DNA of 64,000 bases from Deltaproteobacteria bacterium (GTDB lineage Bacteria > Lernaellota > Lernaellaia > JACKCT01): assembly GCA_027493875.1 (NCBI GenBank), contig JAOSJX010000028.1:186001-250000 (forward strand). The letters run 5' to 3'. Each line of letters opens with the position of its first letter. The stretch's first letter is position 1. The notes below the pieces were generated by a model. It searched no databases, was not told where the DNA came from, and worked only from the letters and a program-made list of their open reading frames with translations. The position numbers and the translations under genes were made by a program. Shown here in pieces: positions 32,837 to 42,062 of the stretch.

Positions 32837-33538
32837 TCAGAACCGGTAGCCGATCCGACCGAAAAACAACAGCGGAACGCGCCGGATATCGACGGTGATA
32901 TCCTCGCCGCGCGACCATTCGAAGCTCTCGGTCAAATAATAGTCGATTGTCAGGCCGCTTGACACAACGAAGTTTTCGCTGCCGACGTAATCCACGCCCG
33001 CCCCGCCGAAAACCGTGTAGGCGATCGTGTCCGCCGTCTGGCTTTGATATTCGAAGACCTCCTGGTTCGCGGACCCGCCGCCGACAACGAACGGGCGCAG
33101 CGGATCGGGGAGAAAATACCACCCGACCCCCGCCGAGAGGCGCCGCTGCTCGATGTCGAAATCGTTTTCAAACGGCCGAAGAATCGGGGCCTTCCCTTCG
33201 GCTTCCAAGGACAAGTCTCCGTCGAACCGGCCCTGGTAATTGTGAAATTCAACGGCGGCGGTCAGGAAGAACGGCTGCGACACGAGGTATTGGTAATAAA
33301 AGTGAAATCCGGCGGTACTGTTGAATACGAGGTCGACGGTGTCGTCGCCGGTATAGGAGGTGCCTTCGCGGCCCGTTTCGACGTCTAAATCGGCTTCCGC
33401 CTGAAGTGTGACGAGTTGCAGCGACAGGCCGAATCCCACGATGTGGCGCGGCGGAGCTTCTTCGTCGTCCCGCGCCGCCATCGCCGGCGCCGGTCCCAAC
33501 AGAGCCACCACGACGGCCACCGCCCACAGACGACGCAT
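32837..33538 (-). CDS. Outer-membrane beta-barrel protein
   Basis: 233 residues. A signal peptide (LWAVAVVVALLGPAPAMA) precedes barrel strands (HIVGFGLSLQLVTLQAE, GFHFYYQYLV, AGVGWYFLPD, SSGLTIDYYL) and the terminal F (FGRIGYRF). ATG 33538 is chosen because GGAGGGACGG precedes it and the signal peptide follows directly. It is similar in design to the neighbouring 31970-32701 protein but clearly divergent. Function unknown. Confidence 0.8.
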   Translation of the reverse strand: MRRLWAVAVVVALLGPAPAMAARDDEEAPPRHIVGFGLSLQLVTLQAEADLDVETGREGTSYTGDDTVDLVFNSTAGFHFYYQYLVSQPFFLTAAVEFHNYQGRFDGDLSLEAEGKAPILRPFENDFDIEQRRLSAGVGWYFLPDPLRPFVVGGGSANQEVFEYQSQTADTIAYTVFGGAGVDYVGSENFVVSSGLTIDYYLTESFEWSRGEDITVDIRRVPLLFFGRIGYRF

Positions 33539-33563
33539 CCGTCCCTCCACCGCGCGGACCGGA

Positions 33564-34742
33564 TTATTTGAACCGATAGGCCGCCTGGCCGCCGATCCTG
33601 ATATCCTGGTACTTCGCGTCCTCGTCATCGACTTCTTCCTTGCCCGTAAAGTAGCCGAGGTTGAAATCGACGTCCAATTCCTTGGAGACGTCGGCGCCCG
33701 CGCCGGCCGTCAAGCCGAGAAGATTGAGCTTGCCGTCGCCGCTCTCGTCGAGCTTGTTGATGCCGCCGCGCAGCGTCCACATTTTGTCCAGCGGATAAAT
33801 CGCGCCCAGCGCGATCGTCTGGCGGCGAAGGCAGAGGTCCGTATCGTCTTTTTCCAGGTTCTGTTGCTGCCAGTAGTCGCCGACAAGCTGGAGATTATTC
33901 GCGCTGCGGATGATGTACGCCACGCCCAGATTGAAGCGCGGCGGGAACACCCGGTAGATTTTATCTTTCGTGTCGACCTTCGCGCCGTTCGCCGCCTTTC
34001 CCTTGATTTTGATCTTCGGATTATCCGCGGCGCCGACCTCGTAGGACACGCCGATATGGAGGTCGTCGATCGGCTTGACCAGCGTGCCGAGTTCGACCGC
34101 GAAGAGCCCGCCACCCGGGTCGCCCTCCGTGGTCAGCTTGTTCTTGTTCACTTTAATCTCGCCTTCGGGCTTGTGGTAACCGAGAAAACGCACGCCGCCG
34201 CCCAGCGCCCACGTGTCGAGCACACCGTAGGCGAAACCACCGCGAACGACCGCCGCCTGATGGTTGACGGTGATTTTCGTATCCGGGTTGTTGCCCTTGC
34301 CCTTGCCGTCAAGCTCCGACTGATAGCTGACGTAATCGATTTGTCCGAGAATGACGCCGCGCCCCTTGTAGGTCCGCGATCCTTCGCCCATGACGGGATG
34401 CGTGACGATGATCTTGGGCTCCAGCCACGTCCCTTTCGCCTCCACGTCGATCGCATCGTTGTCCCAGTCGTCACGCTGAAGAAGCGTGATCGGCAGATCG
34501 AAAACCCCTTCCGTGCGCGTGGTCTGCACGACGTTGGCCACGTTGAGCACCGCGGGGAACATGCTGCTTCCGGAGAAAAACACGCTGCCGCCGAATCCGG
34601 ACCCGCGGGTGGGCGCCGTTTGGGGCTCCGGCAAGACAAGGATCTCGCCGTGCGCGCCCGGGAAATTCCCGTCCGCCGCGGCGGGAACAACGCCCGCGGC
34701 CGCGATACCGATGACCAACGCCACCGCCAGAACGCTACGCAT
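33564..34742 (-). CDS. Outer-membrane protein with FadL-like barrel features
   Basis: About 392 residues with a signal peptide (LAVALVIGIAAAGVVPAAA), a long N-terminal segment with Gly/Ser (GSGFGGSVFFSGSSMFPAV) and many barrel strands (GVSYEVGAA, FNLGVAYIIRSANN, QTIALGAIYPLD, DFNLGYFTG), ending in F-K after AAYR. The overall plan resembles FadL/OmpP1-type transporters, but without the diagnostic N-terminal motif, so the assignment is loose. It ends 26 bases before the next barrel gene, so they may be co-transcribed. Confidence 0.72.
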   Translation of the reverse strand: MRSVLAVALVIGIAAAGVVPAAADGNFPGAHGEILVLPEPQTAPTRGSGFGGSVFFSGSSMFPAVLNVANVVQTTRTEGVFDLPITLLQRDDWDNDAIDVEAKGTWLEPKIIVTHPVMGEGSRTYKGRGVILGQIDYVSYQSELDGKGKGNNPDTKITVNHQAAVVRGGFAYGVLDTWALGGGVRFLGYHKPEGEIKVNKNKLTTEGDPGGGLFAVELGTLVKPIDDLHIGVSYEVGAADNPKIKIKGKAANGAKVDTKDKIYRVFPPRFNLGVAYIIRSANNLQLVGDYWQQQNLEKDDTDLCLRRQTIALGAIYPLDKMWTLRGGINKLDESGDGKLNLLGLTAGAGADVSKELDVDFNLGYFTGKEEVDDEDAKYQDIRIGGQAAYRFK

Positions 34743-34878
34743 CACTTTGTCCTCCGTTTTTCGCGGGGCGCCCGCCGGACCCCGAGGGCGGTTCGGCGCG
34801 GAGTCGCCCGGAAAATTTGACTATCCCTTGTGGTATTATCGTAGAAACGCCACCGTATCTTGTCAACGAACCGCGCGC

Positions 34879-35757
34879 TTAGAACGATACCACGGCTTTC
34901 GAATGCTCGGTTCCCTCTTCCACCAAGTCGAGAATCTCGTCCACGCTCCGCAACGGAATATCGAGCGCGCGCAGCGCCGCCTGATAACTTTCCGTCGCCT
35001 CCATGAGCGGCACCGCGGATTGATCCGGGTGGTGCAGGCTGACAAGGTAGTCCGCGAGATGGACGACGCGCGCCGCGCGGCGGAACGATTCGGGCGTCGT
35101 CTCCGGATCGAGGTAGTTCTCCATCGGCACCACGATCATCTCTGGAAGATCCCACCGCCGGGCGATAAACCCGCCCACGGTGGCATGCGTGGTCCCGAGA
35201 TGCTCCGTCTCGCCGGCGAGAAAATTTCCGCCGTTCTTTTGGTATCCCTCGAATAACGCGTTCACGCGGTCCGGGAAGTAACGGTAAAGCAGAAGCAGCC
35301 CGATTTCGTGGAGAAGCCCCGCCGCGTAGTAGGCGTCGATCTCTTCGTCCGTCGCGGCGTAACCGTCGCGCGCATAGCCGTGGACCACCTTGGTGGCGTA
35401 CGCGACGGACGCGCTGTGCCGCCACACGCCCTTCAAGTCGAACGCCGCGCCCTTGAGCTCGAACATCCGAAACACCGACAGCGTCATGACGAGATTTTTG
35501 ATTTCCCGAAAACCGATGCGCGCCACGGCGTAGGGAACCGACGTGATTTCCCGGCCGGACCCGGCGCGCCCGTAATAGGCGGAATTCGCCAGACGGAGAA
35601 TCCGCGCCGCGATCGCCGGATCGGTGCTGACGATCTCCGCGATCTGCGCCGCGCCGGCGTGGCCGGAGTTGAGCGCTTCCATTAACCGGACGACGATCTC
35701 CGGCAACGTCGGAATGTCTTTCGCCCGCTCCAAACCCGCAACGACGTCGTCCCGCAT
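34879..35757 (-). CDS. HDOD domain signalling protein
   Basis: 292 residues that are nearly all HDOD domain, a non-catalytic relative of HD phosphodiesterases found in two-component and motility signalling. Signature stretches: IPTLPEIVVRLMEAL, DPAIAARILRLANSAYYG, TSVPYAVARIGFREIKN, RHSASVAYATKVV and LLHEIGLLLLYRYFP (HE rather than HD, as expected for HDOD). No receiver or GGDEF domain is attached. It resembles the next gene along its full length, suggesting an old duplication. Confidence 0.92.
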   Translation of the reverse strand: MRDDVVAGLERAKDIPTLPEIVVRLMEALNSGHAGAAQIAEIVSTDPAIAARILRLANSAYYGRAGSGREITSVPYAVARIGFREIKNLVMTLSVFRMFELKGAAFDLKGVWRHSASVAYATKVVHGYARDGYAATDEEIDAYYAAGLLHEIGLLLLYRYFPDRVNALFEGYQKNGGNFLAGETEHLGTTHATVGGFIARRWDLPEMIVVPMENYLDPETTPESFRRAARVVHLADYLVSLHHPDQSAVPLMEATESYQAALRALDIPLRSVDEILDLVEEGTEHSKAVVSF

Positions 35758-35874
35758 GTTACGGCTCCATCAAAATAATTCATCAAACGCGCCATCGGAC
35801 ACGAAATTGCGCCAAGCCTGCCACAAAACGCGGGCGCGACACAACCGCAGCGGGATGCCGCCGGTGACGCCGGG

Positions 35875-36756
35875 TCATCGCAGGGAGATAAAAATCTCGG
35901 AACGGGCCGCGTCTTCCTCGATCATTTCGATCATGTCGCTCATGACCCTGTACGGGATGTTGAGCAGACGAAAAGCCTCCATCGACTCAGCGGCTTCATA
36001 TTCGACGCCCTCGAGACTCTGCTCCGGCCAATGAAGATTGCACAGATAGTCGGCGAGCATGACGACGTAAGCGCTTCGGCGGAATTCCTCCGGGGCTTCC
36101 GCCGGTGCGTGATGATGCCGGATCGCCTGCGTGATCCGTCGAGGAAAGTTCCAACGCTCGGTGAGATAGGCGCCGAACTCGGCGTGATCGCCGTCGTACA
36201 AGGAGTGCTCCGCCGTGGTGATCGCCGTACGGTCACGCACGAGTTGCTCGACGAGGCGGTGGGCGATTTCGGGAAAATAACGGCTGACGACCATGAGCCC
36301 CAATTCGTGCAGCAGGCCGGCAACGTAGTCGGCGTCGAGATCTTCGTCGGTGCAGCCCGTGGCGTCTTGGGCGAAACTGTTGACAACGCGCGTCGAAATC
36401 GCGACCGAAACGGAGTGCTTCCAGAAATTACGAAGATTGATCGCCGAATCCTGCTGATCGAACATGTCGAAGACGCCGAGGGAAAACACGATGTTTTTGA
36501 TTTCGCGCATACCGAGGCGCGCGACCGCGTACGGAATCGACGTGATCGGACTGCGTCCGATGCCGCGGCCGTAAAATGCGGAGTTGACGATACGAAGAAC
36601 GCGGGACGTGACGGCCGGATCTTCGATGACGATTTTCGCCACGTCGCCGGCGCACGACGACGGGTCGTCGACCACGTCCATTAATTTCAACGCCACTTCC
36701 GGCAACGTCGGAAGATCCTGGATTCGTTCAAGATCCTGTCGAATATCCAGCGGCAT
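35875..36756 (-). CDS. HDOD domain signalling protein, paralogue of the neighbour
   Basis: 293 residues starting MPLDIRQDLERIQDLPTLPEV. It shares with 34879-35757 the DPAVTSRVLRIVNSAFYG, TSIPYAVARLGMREIKN, KHSVSVAISTRVVNS and LLHELGLMVVSRYFP blocks at the same spacing. ATG 36756 is preferred; the open frame upstream would add 30 poorly structured residues and run into the divergent mepA promoter. A regulatory role is inferred. Confidence 0.92.
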   Translation of the reverse strand: MPLDIRQDLERIQDLPTLPEVALKLMDVVDDPSSCAGDVAKIVIEDPAVTSRVLRIVNSAFYGRGIGRSPITSIPYAVARLGMREIKNIVFSLGVFDMFDQQDSAINLRNFWKHSVSVAISTRVVNSFAQDATGCTDEDLDADYVAGLLHELGLMVVSRYFPEIAHRLVEQLVRDRTAITTAEHSLYDGDHAEFGAYLTERWNFPRRITQAIRHHHAPAEAPEEFRRSAYVVMLADYLCNLHWPEQSLEGVEYEAAESMEAFRLLNIPYRVMSDMIEMIEEDAARSEIFISLR

Positions 36757-36811
36757 CGAGCTTCTGGCTATCCTTAAGGCACGTGGACAAACACCCGAAA
36801 CAATCAGAGCG

Positions 36812-37533
36812 ATGCATACTGTCTCACAGCGCGACCATTTGAACAAGGGTCAACGCAAAATTACCGATTTTCTCATTGTTTTATTTCTCACAATATTGTT
36901 GATCTCCTGTGCGGCGGTCAAGCCGTCCGTCGACGCACCGTCAATACCGGCCGGCGGATCGATCGGCAAGCCTTCGAGCGGTCGGCTCAACGGTGGGATC
37001 CGGTTGGAACCGATCCCCGGCCTCCTGCTCGCCAACCGCGATCGGTGCTGGGGCACGGCGGAGACCGTCGCCTTGATTCGGCAGGCCGTCATCGAAACCC
37101 GGCGCGAATTTCCGAAGACGCCGGACCTGCTGATCGGCGATTTCTCAGCGCGTAACGGAGGACGCCTTTCACCCCACCGAAGCCATCAGTCCGGGCGCGA
37201 TGTGGACGTCGCGTTCTATAAGAAGGACGGCCGGTCGGAACGGTCGTTTCGCCATACCACGCGCGAAAATATGGACGTGGACCGCGTGTGGTATTTCATC
37301 GAAACCCTGCTGCTGACGGACCGCGTAACCTATATCTTCATCGACTACGAATTGCAGAAGGTGCTGTACGACTACGTCCGGTGGGGCTATTCGCAGGAGC
37401 GCCTCGCCCTGTGGTTTCAGTATCCGCGCGGACGCAACGCCCGCTCGGGGTGATCCGCCACGTGCGCGGACATCACGACCACATGCACATCCGTTTCAAA
37501 TGTCCCGCGGCCGATTCGGCGTGCGTCCCTTAG
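36812..37533 (+). CDS. MepA-like murein endopeptidase lipoprotein, one frameshift
   Basis: Lipoprotein (lipobox LLIS-C at about residue 33) of the penicillin-insensitive murein endopeptidase family, peptidase M74, which cuts D-Ala-mDAP cross-links in peptidoglycan. Zinc and catalytic motifs are visible: SPHRSHQSGRDVDVAF and, after the break, RGHHDHMHIRF. One missing G near 37450 separates them. Corrected length is about 241 residues. It is divergent from the HDOD gene with 55 bases between starts. Confidence 0.88.
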
Positions 37534-37556
37534 ATCGGCGGGGTCGACCGTTGTCA

Positions 37557-37633
37557 GTCAACAGTTAACAGCTTTTTTCCGCGCCGAATACGAATTCCTT
37601 CAAACTGTCGACTGTGAACTGTGAACTGTTGAC
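37557..37633. repeat. Inverted repeat between converging genes
   Basis: GTCAACAGTTAACAG (37557-37571) and CTGTGAACTGTTGAC (37619-37633) are inverted copies with one mismatch over 15 bases and a 47-base loop. The right arm is preceded by an extra ACTGTGAACTGTGAA direct repeat. It lies between mepA and the PEGA gene, so a terminator or protein-binding role is possible. There is a TTTTTT tract just inside the left arm. Confidence 0.7.
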
Positions 37634-37695
37634 CGGGTTGCGCCGATGCACGGCCGACGTGATCGGCAATCGGCTACGGAAAACCGTTATTTGCT

Positions 37696-38754
37696 CTAGT
37701 CCTCGATCTCGTCGAACGGCGTTTCAAAGCCGGTCGTTTCGTTCCAACGCACCGGAACGTAAACGTTCTTCTCGCGGCCTTTTACATCGCGGAGGATGAC
37801 GTGTTGGATGCCGATCTCCATCTCGATCGGATGGCCGGAGCTTCCGAGCAAACGGCCTTTCTCGTCGATCACCGTCACGGGACGGCCGACGTCGAACGTC
37901 ACCTTCCCTTTGAAGGCACGCTCGATCACCACGCGTTCGCCGACCTTGAGGTAAACATTTTCCTTATGACGCATACCCTGCGCGGGCATTGAAAACTCGA
38001 TCTCGTGTTCGCCGGGCGGCACGTCGGAGAGACGGCGCGGCGTATCGCCGCGAAACACGCCGTCGATAAAAAGGCGCGTCGGCGGATCGCTGCGAATCCA
38101 AAGCGCCGTCGCTCCTTCTTCCAGGTCGAAATGCAGGCGCCCGATTTTCCCTTCCTCGAGGGTGATCGTCCGGGTTTGCGGCATGTGGCCGTGCATCTCC
38201 AGGCGGACCTCGTGCTCCTCGCCCGCCGTCGGCTTGTCGACCGTCAGCGGCGTTTTTCCGGCTTGCGTTTTGCCGTCCATCACCACCGTCGCCCCGGGCG
38301 GCGTCGACGTAATAAAAAGAGACGCGGCCAGGGCGCTTTTATTTTGCCGCTGATCGAAGTAAGCCTCGGTCGGGCGGCGGCGCTGGTAGACGACGCCGGC
38401 GATCTCGAACGACTCGATACGGCCGTTGGTATAGCGCGGCGCTTCCGGGCGGCCGAACGGGGCGCCGTCATCACGCGTCAAAACGAGGACGGGACCGGTC
38501 TCCTCGGCCACGACCCGATAGGTGCCGCGCACGACCTCCACGACTTCCGGCACCTGATCCTTGTTCTCGTCCACGTGTCGCACGCGGTACCACGAATGAT
38601 CCGGCGCGAAGGAAAGAAAACCGTTTTCGAATCCGGGTTCGACCGACCGCGCAAACGTGAATTCGCCGAAGAAGTCCTCGGCCGACAAGACGTCGGCCGC
38701 CGATACCGTCGGCATGACGAGGAAAAGAACGGCGAGAGTCATGATTGCGCGCAT
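37696..38754 (-). CDS. Periplasmic protein with PEGA domains
   Basis: 352 residues. A signal peptide (IMTLAVLFLVMPTVSA) leads an N-terminal domain of about 125 residues (FAPDHSWYRVRHVDENKD) and two PEGA beta domains (SLFITSTPPGATVVMDGKTQ, then ALWIRSDPPTRLFIDGVFRG), followed by a beta-rich C-terminus. PEGA domains are small surface or periplasmic modules without known catalysis. The reading frame runs on from the aldo/keto reductase only because of an indel there; ATG 38754 is the natural start. Confidence 0.85.
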   Translation of the reverse strand: MRAIMTLAVLFLVMPTVSAADVLSAEDFFGEFTFARSVEPGFENGFLSFAPDHSWYRVRHVDENKDQVPEVVEVVRGTYRVVAEETGPVLVLTRDDGAPFGRPEAPRYTNGRIESFEIAGVVYQRRRPTEAYFDQRQNKSALAASLFITSTPPGATVVMDGKTQAGKTPLTVDKPTAGEEHEVRLEMHGHMPQTRTITLEEGKIGRLHFDLEEGATALWIRSDPPTRLFIDGVFRGDTPRRLSDVPPGEHEIEFSMPAQGMRHKENVYLKVGERVVIERAFKGKVTFDVGRPVTVIDEKGRLLGSSGHPIEMEIGIQHVILRDVKGREKNVYVPVRWNETTGFETPFDEIED

Positions 38755-38768
38755 ACACGAATCCCCGT

Positions 38769-39778
38769 TCAGCGGTTTTGCGCCATGCGTTCGAGCATCC
38801 AGTAGGGATGAGATCTTCGGCGGCGTCGAGAGCTCGTCGAGTTTTGCGACGTCCTCATCGGCCATCGTCCACGACGCGGACTGCAGGTTGTCTTTGAGTT
38901 GCTCCGGGGTCCGCGCGCCGATGATAACCGACGACACGCCCGGTTTGCGCAGCAGGTAGTTGACCGCGGCCTGCGCGATGCTCGCGCCGTTGGCCTTTGC
39001 GATGCGCTCCAGTTCGTCGACGATCGCGAATCCCTTTTCCTCGTCGAAGGTAAGAAATTGGCCTTCCGGCTTGGAGCGCCGCGCGCCGTCCGGGCCGTCC
39101 TGGCCTCGGCGGAATTTCCCGGTGAGGAAACCGCCCGCCAGCGGGCTCCACGGCAAGATGCCGAGGCCCTGGTCGAGGCACAGCGGAACGAGCTCGAATT
39201 CCAACTCGCGCGCGACGAGCGAATAATACGCTTGGAGCGTGACGAACCGTTCCAGGTTCATTTTCTCGCTGATCGCAATGGCTTTCATGAGCTGCCAGCC
39301 CGTGAAATTCGAACAGCCGATGTAGCGCACCTTCCCCGCGCGCACGAGATCGTTGAGGGCACGGAGGGTTTCTTCGAGCGGCGTGATCGGATCCCAACCG
39401 TGCACCTGATAGAGATCGATATAATCCGTGCCAAGCCGCCGCAGGCTGGCGTCACACGACTCCATGATGTGATGGCGCGACAGGCCGACGTCGTTCGGCC
39501 CCTCTCCCATCCGCCCGCGCACTTTCGTCGCGATCACGGCTTCCCGCCGCCGGCCTTGGAGAGCGCGCCCGAGAATTTCCTCCGACATTCCTTGGGTACA
39601 CGTTCGCCGTGTCGAAAAAGTTGACGCCGGCGTCGAAGCAGAGCCCGATCAACCCGTCCGCGGTCTTTTGATCGACCGCGCCGATCGACTTCCAGAAACC
39701 GTCGCCGCCGAAGGTCATGGTGCCGAAGCAGATTTCCGAAACCTTCAGCCCGGACCGGCCGAGCAGACGCATTTTCAT
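38769..39778 (-). CDS. Aldo/keto reductase, two frameshifts
   Basis: NADPH-dependent oxidoreductase of the AKR superfamily, TIM-barrel type. It shows FGTMTFGG, FFDTANVY (catalytic Asp and Tyr region), AVIATKVRGRMG (Lys), IDLYQVHGWDP (His), GCSNFTGWQL, LLRKPGVSSVIIGARTPEQL (coenzyme phosphate loop) and a C-terminal YWMLERMAQNR. Extra bases near 39597 and 38805 break the frame; the second one would otherwise fuse the protein to the PEGA gene. Substrate unknown. Confidence 0.9.
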
Positions 39779-39909
39779 TTTTTTCTCCCCTCGTTCGCGT
39801 TACGCGGGTCGCCGCCGAGGATAACGAAGGCGGGTGGAGGCGTCCACCTCGACGACGTTTTCTTTATATCAATCCCTTGCGACCGATTCGGTCGAACCGG
39901 CCGCCGGCG

Positions 39910-40865
39910 TTACATCCCTTTTAAAAACTTGAACAGGTCGCTATCCGTGGAAAGAACGAGCGTCGTGTTCTCCGCGATGATCGTCTTGTACGATTCCATC
40001 GTCTTCATGAATTCGTAGAATTCCACCGCGTCGCGGCTCTGGTTATAGGCGCTCGCGTAGATTTCCCGCGGCTTTGGCGTCCGCCTGGCCCCGAATTTCT
40101 TCCACCTGACGATAGGCTTCCGACTGAATCCGGTCCAACTCGCGCACCCGGTTGCCGCGGATACGCGCGGCCTCGCCGCGGCCTTCCGAGAGAAAGCGCT
40201 CGGCGATCTGACGACGTTCGCTGATCATGCGGTCGTAGATCTTCGGACGCACGCTTTCGTTGTAGTTGATCCGCTTGAAACGGATATCGAGCAGTTCGAC
40301 GCCGAACACGCGGACCTTCTCCGCCGCCGCGGTAAAGATTTCCTCTTCGACGAGCTTGCGTCCCTTGTGAATGGGAACGAGCGCTCCCATATCTTTTTTT
40401 CTCCGCGTCGGTCAGCAGGGGATCGCGCAGCGGTTCGCGGTCCTTGGTGGTGCGGATGATCTCGATGAGCTCGTGCTTCGCCACGGCGTTGCGCGTCTCG
40501 CTCCCGAGAATGTCGTCGAGCCGGGACTGGGCGCTGCGTTCGTCACGCAGCCGCAGAAAGTATTGAAGCGGGTCCGTGATGCGCCAGCGGGCGAACAGAT
40601 CGACGGAAATGTAGAGTTTGTCCTTTGTCGGCATGTCCGACGGATTGCCGTCCCATTCGAGAATCCGCTTGTCGATCGGATTGACGTCCTGGATGAACGG
40701 TACTTTGACCTTCAGGCCCGCGCTCATCACCGGTTCGCCGACGGGTTTGCCGAACTGCGTGATGATCATTTGTTCCGTTTCGGTCACGGTGTAGACGGCG
40801 CTTTTGAGAACGACCGCTCCGATCACGAAAACGACGACGATGAAGACGCGTAACATCTTTTGCAT
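39910..40865 (-). CDS. hflC: HflC, SPFH-family modulator of FtsH, two frameshifts
   Basis: Inner-membrane protein with one N-terminal helix (VFIVVVFVIGAVVL) and a periplasmic SPFH/band 7 domain (YTVTETEQMIITQFGKPVG, DKRILEWDG, DLFARWRITDP), which with HflK forms a cage around the FtsH protease. An extra A near 40398 and an extra G near 40070 break the frame; corrected, it runs through PKIYDRMISERRQIAERF to FYEFMKTMESYKTI and DSDLFKFLKGM. About 318 residues is normal. It starts 2 bases after hflK. Confidence 0.93.
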
Positions 40866-40867
40866 GA

Positions 40868-41926
40868 CTACTCCCCCTTCGCCGCGTCGAGGTTTAGATG
40901 GGGCAGGATGCCGCGCGTCTTTTCGTCGATGATGATTTTCGAGCGGAGGCTCGGCAGAATCTCCTGCAGGGTCTCCACGTAAATGCGCCGGCGGGTGACC
41001 TCCGGGGCTTTCCGATACTCCGCCAAGAGTGCGTTGAACCGCGCGACGTCGCCCTCCGCCTCGTTGATCCGCTTGAGCCGGTAACCGTCCGCTTCGCGGA
41101 TGCGCTGATCCTTTTCGCCTTCGGCGAGGGGAATCACTTTGTTGTAGTCCCGGCGCGCCTCGTTGATCAGCTTTTCCTTTTCCTGCTGCGCCTGATTGAC
41201 CTCGTTGAATGACTCCTGAACCGGCTCGGGAGGGTTGATGTTCTTTAACTGAACCTGATCGATGCTGATCCCCATCGTGTACTTGGTCGAGAGCTCCTGC
41301 ATTTTCGCCAGCGCTTCGGTCTCGATCTCCTGCCGGCCGATGGTGAGCACCTCGTCCACGGTGCGGTCGCCGACGACCTCGCGCATCACCGATTCGGAAA
41401 CGTGGCGGAGGGTCCTTCTCGGCTCACGCACTTCGAAAAGATATTTTTCAGAGTCGGCGACGCGGTATTGAACCACCCACTCCACCAGCGCGGCGTTCAG
41501 ATCGCCCGTCACCATGCGCGTCTCGAGCGGGCCGTCGTTGGCGTGCGGGACCTGAAACCGATCGGTGGCGCCGGGCGTCGCAAAGCCGAACTCCTGTTTG
41601 AGCTGCCGCTTCACGGGAACCAGCGTCGCCACGTCCACCCCGAACGGTATCTTGAAATGAAGGCCGGGCGGCACGTTTTTAAGATATTTGCCGAAACGCT
41701 GAATCACCGCGACGGAGTCGCTCGGCACCGTGTAGAACGACGTCCACGCGAGCAACACCGCGACGAGCAGCGCGACGACGACCACGACGCCGCGAAAACC
41801 GCCGCTCGGAAGATGTTGCTTCATCCGCTCGATCGCTTGACGCAACAGATCCTCGACAAAGGAACCGGGATCGGCCCCTTTCAAATCCGACGCCTTCCAG
41901 CCGCCGTTACCGTTCTCTGTTGGCAT
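40868..41926 (-). CDS. hflK: HflK, SPFH-family modulator of FtsH
   Basis: Intact 352-residue partner of HflC. It has an N-terminal cytoplasmic stretch, a membrane helix (GVVVVVALLVAVLLAW), the SPFH domain (FYTVPSDSVAVIQRFGKYL, LPVKR-type LVPVKRQLKQEFGF, TGDLNAALVEWVVQYRV) and a coiled coil (AQQEKEKLINEARRDYNKVI). The Gly-rich N-terminus of enteric HflK is shortened. It is encoded upstream of hflC, as in most genomes. Confidence 0.95.
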   Translation of the reverse strand: MPTENGNGGWKASDLKGADPGSFVEDLLRQAIERMKQHLPSGGFRGVVVVVALLVAVLLAWTSFYTVPSDSVAVIQRFGKYLKNVPPGLHFKIPFGVDVATLVPVKRQLKQEFGFATPGATDRFQVPHANDGPLETRMVTGDLNAALVEWVVQYRVADSEKYLFEVREPRRTLRHVSESVMREVVGDRTVDEVLTIGRQEIETEALAKMQELSTKYTMGISIDQVQLKNINPPEPVQESFNEVNQAQQEKEKLINEARRDYNKVIPLAEGEKDQRIREADGYRLKRINEAEGDVARFNALLAEYRKAPEVTRRRIYVETLQEILPSLRSKIIIDEKTRGILPHLNLDAAKGE

Positions 41927-42062
41927 GGATATGCTCCTCCCTCACTTGGCCTTGCCGTGGAAGGGGCACTATAGCATGGCCGTCCGCGATCCGTTGCCGC
42001 CGCATCGGCGGCGGCCGTTCAACCGAAAGAGGGGGTCTTTCGGCGGGGTCAAAGATTTTTGG

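Noticed and set aside
37696-39588. A single 630-residue aldo/keto reductase-PEGA fusion protein
   Set aside because: The join is caused by an extra base near 38805; the correct frame ends the reductase with YWMLERMAQNR and a stop at 38769, and the PEGA protein has its own ATG and signal peptide.
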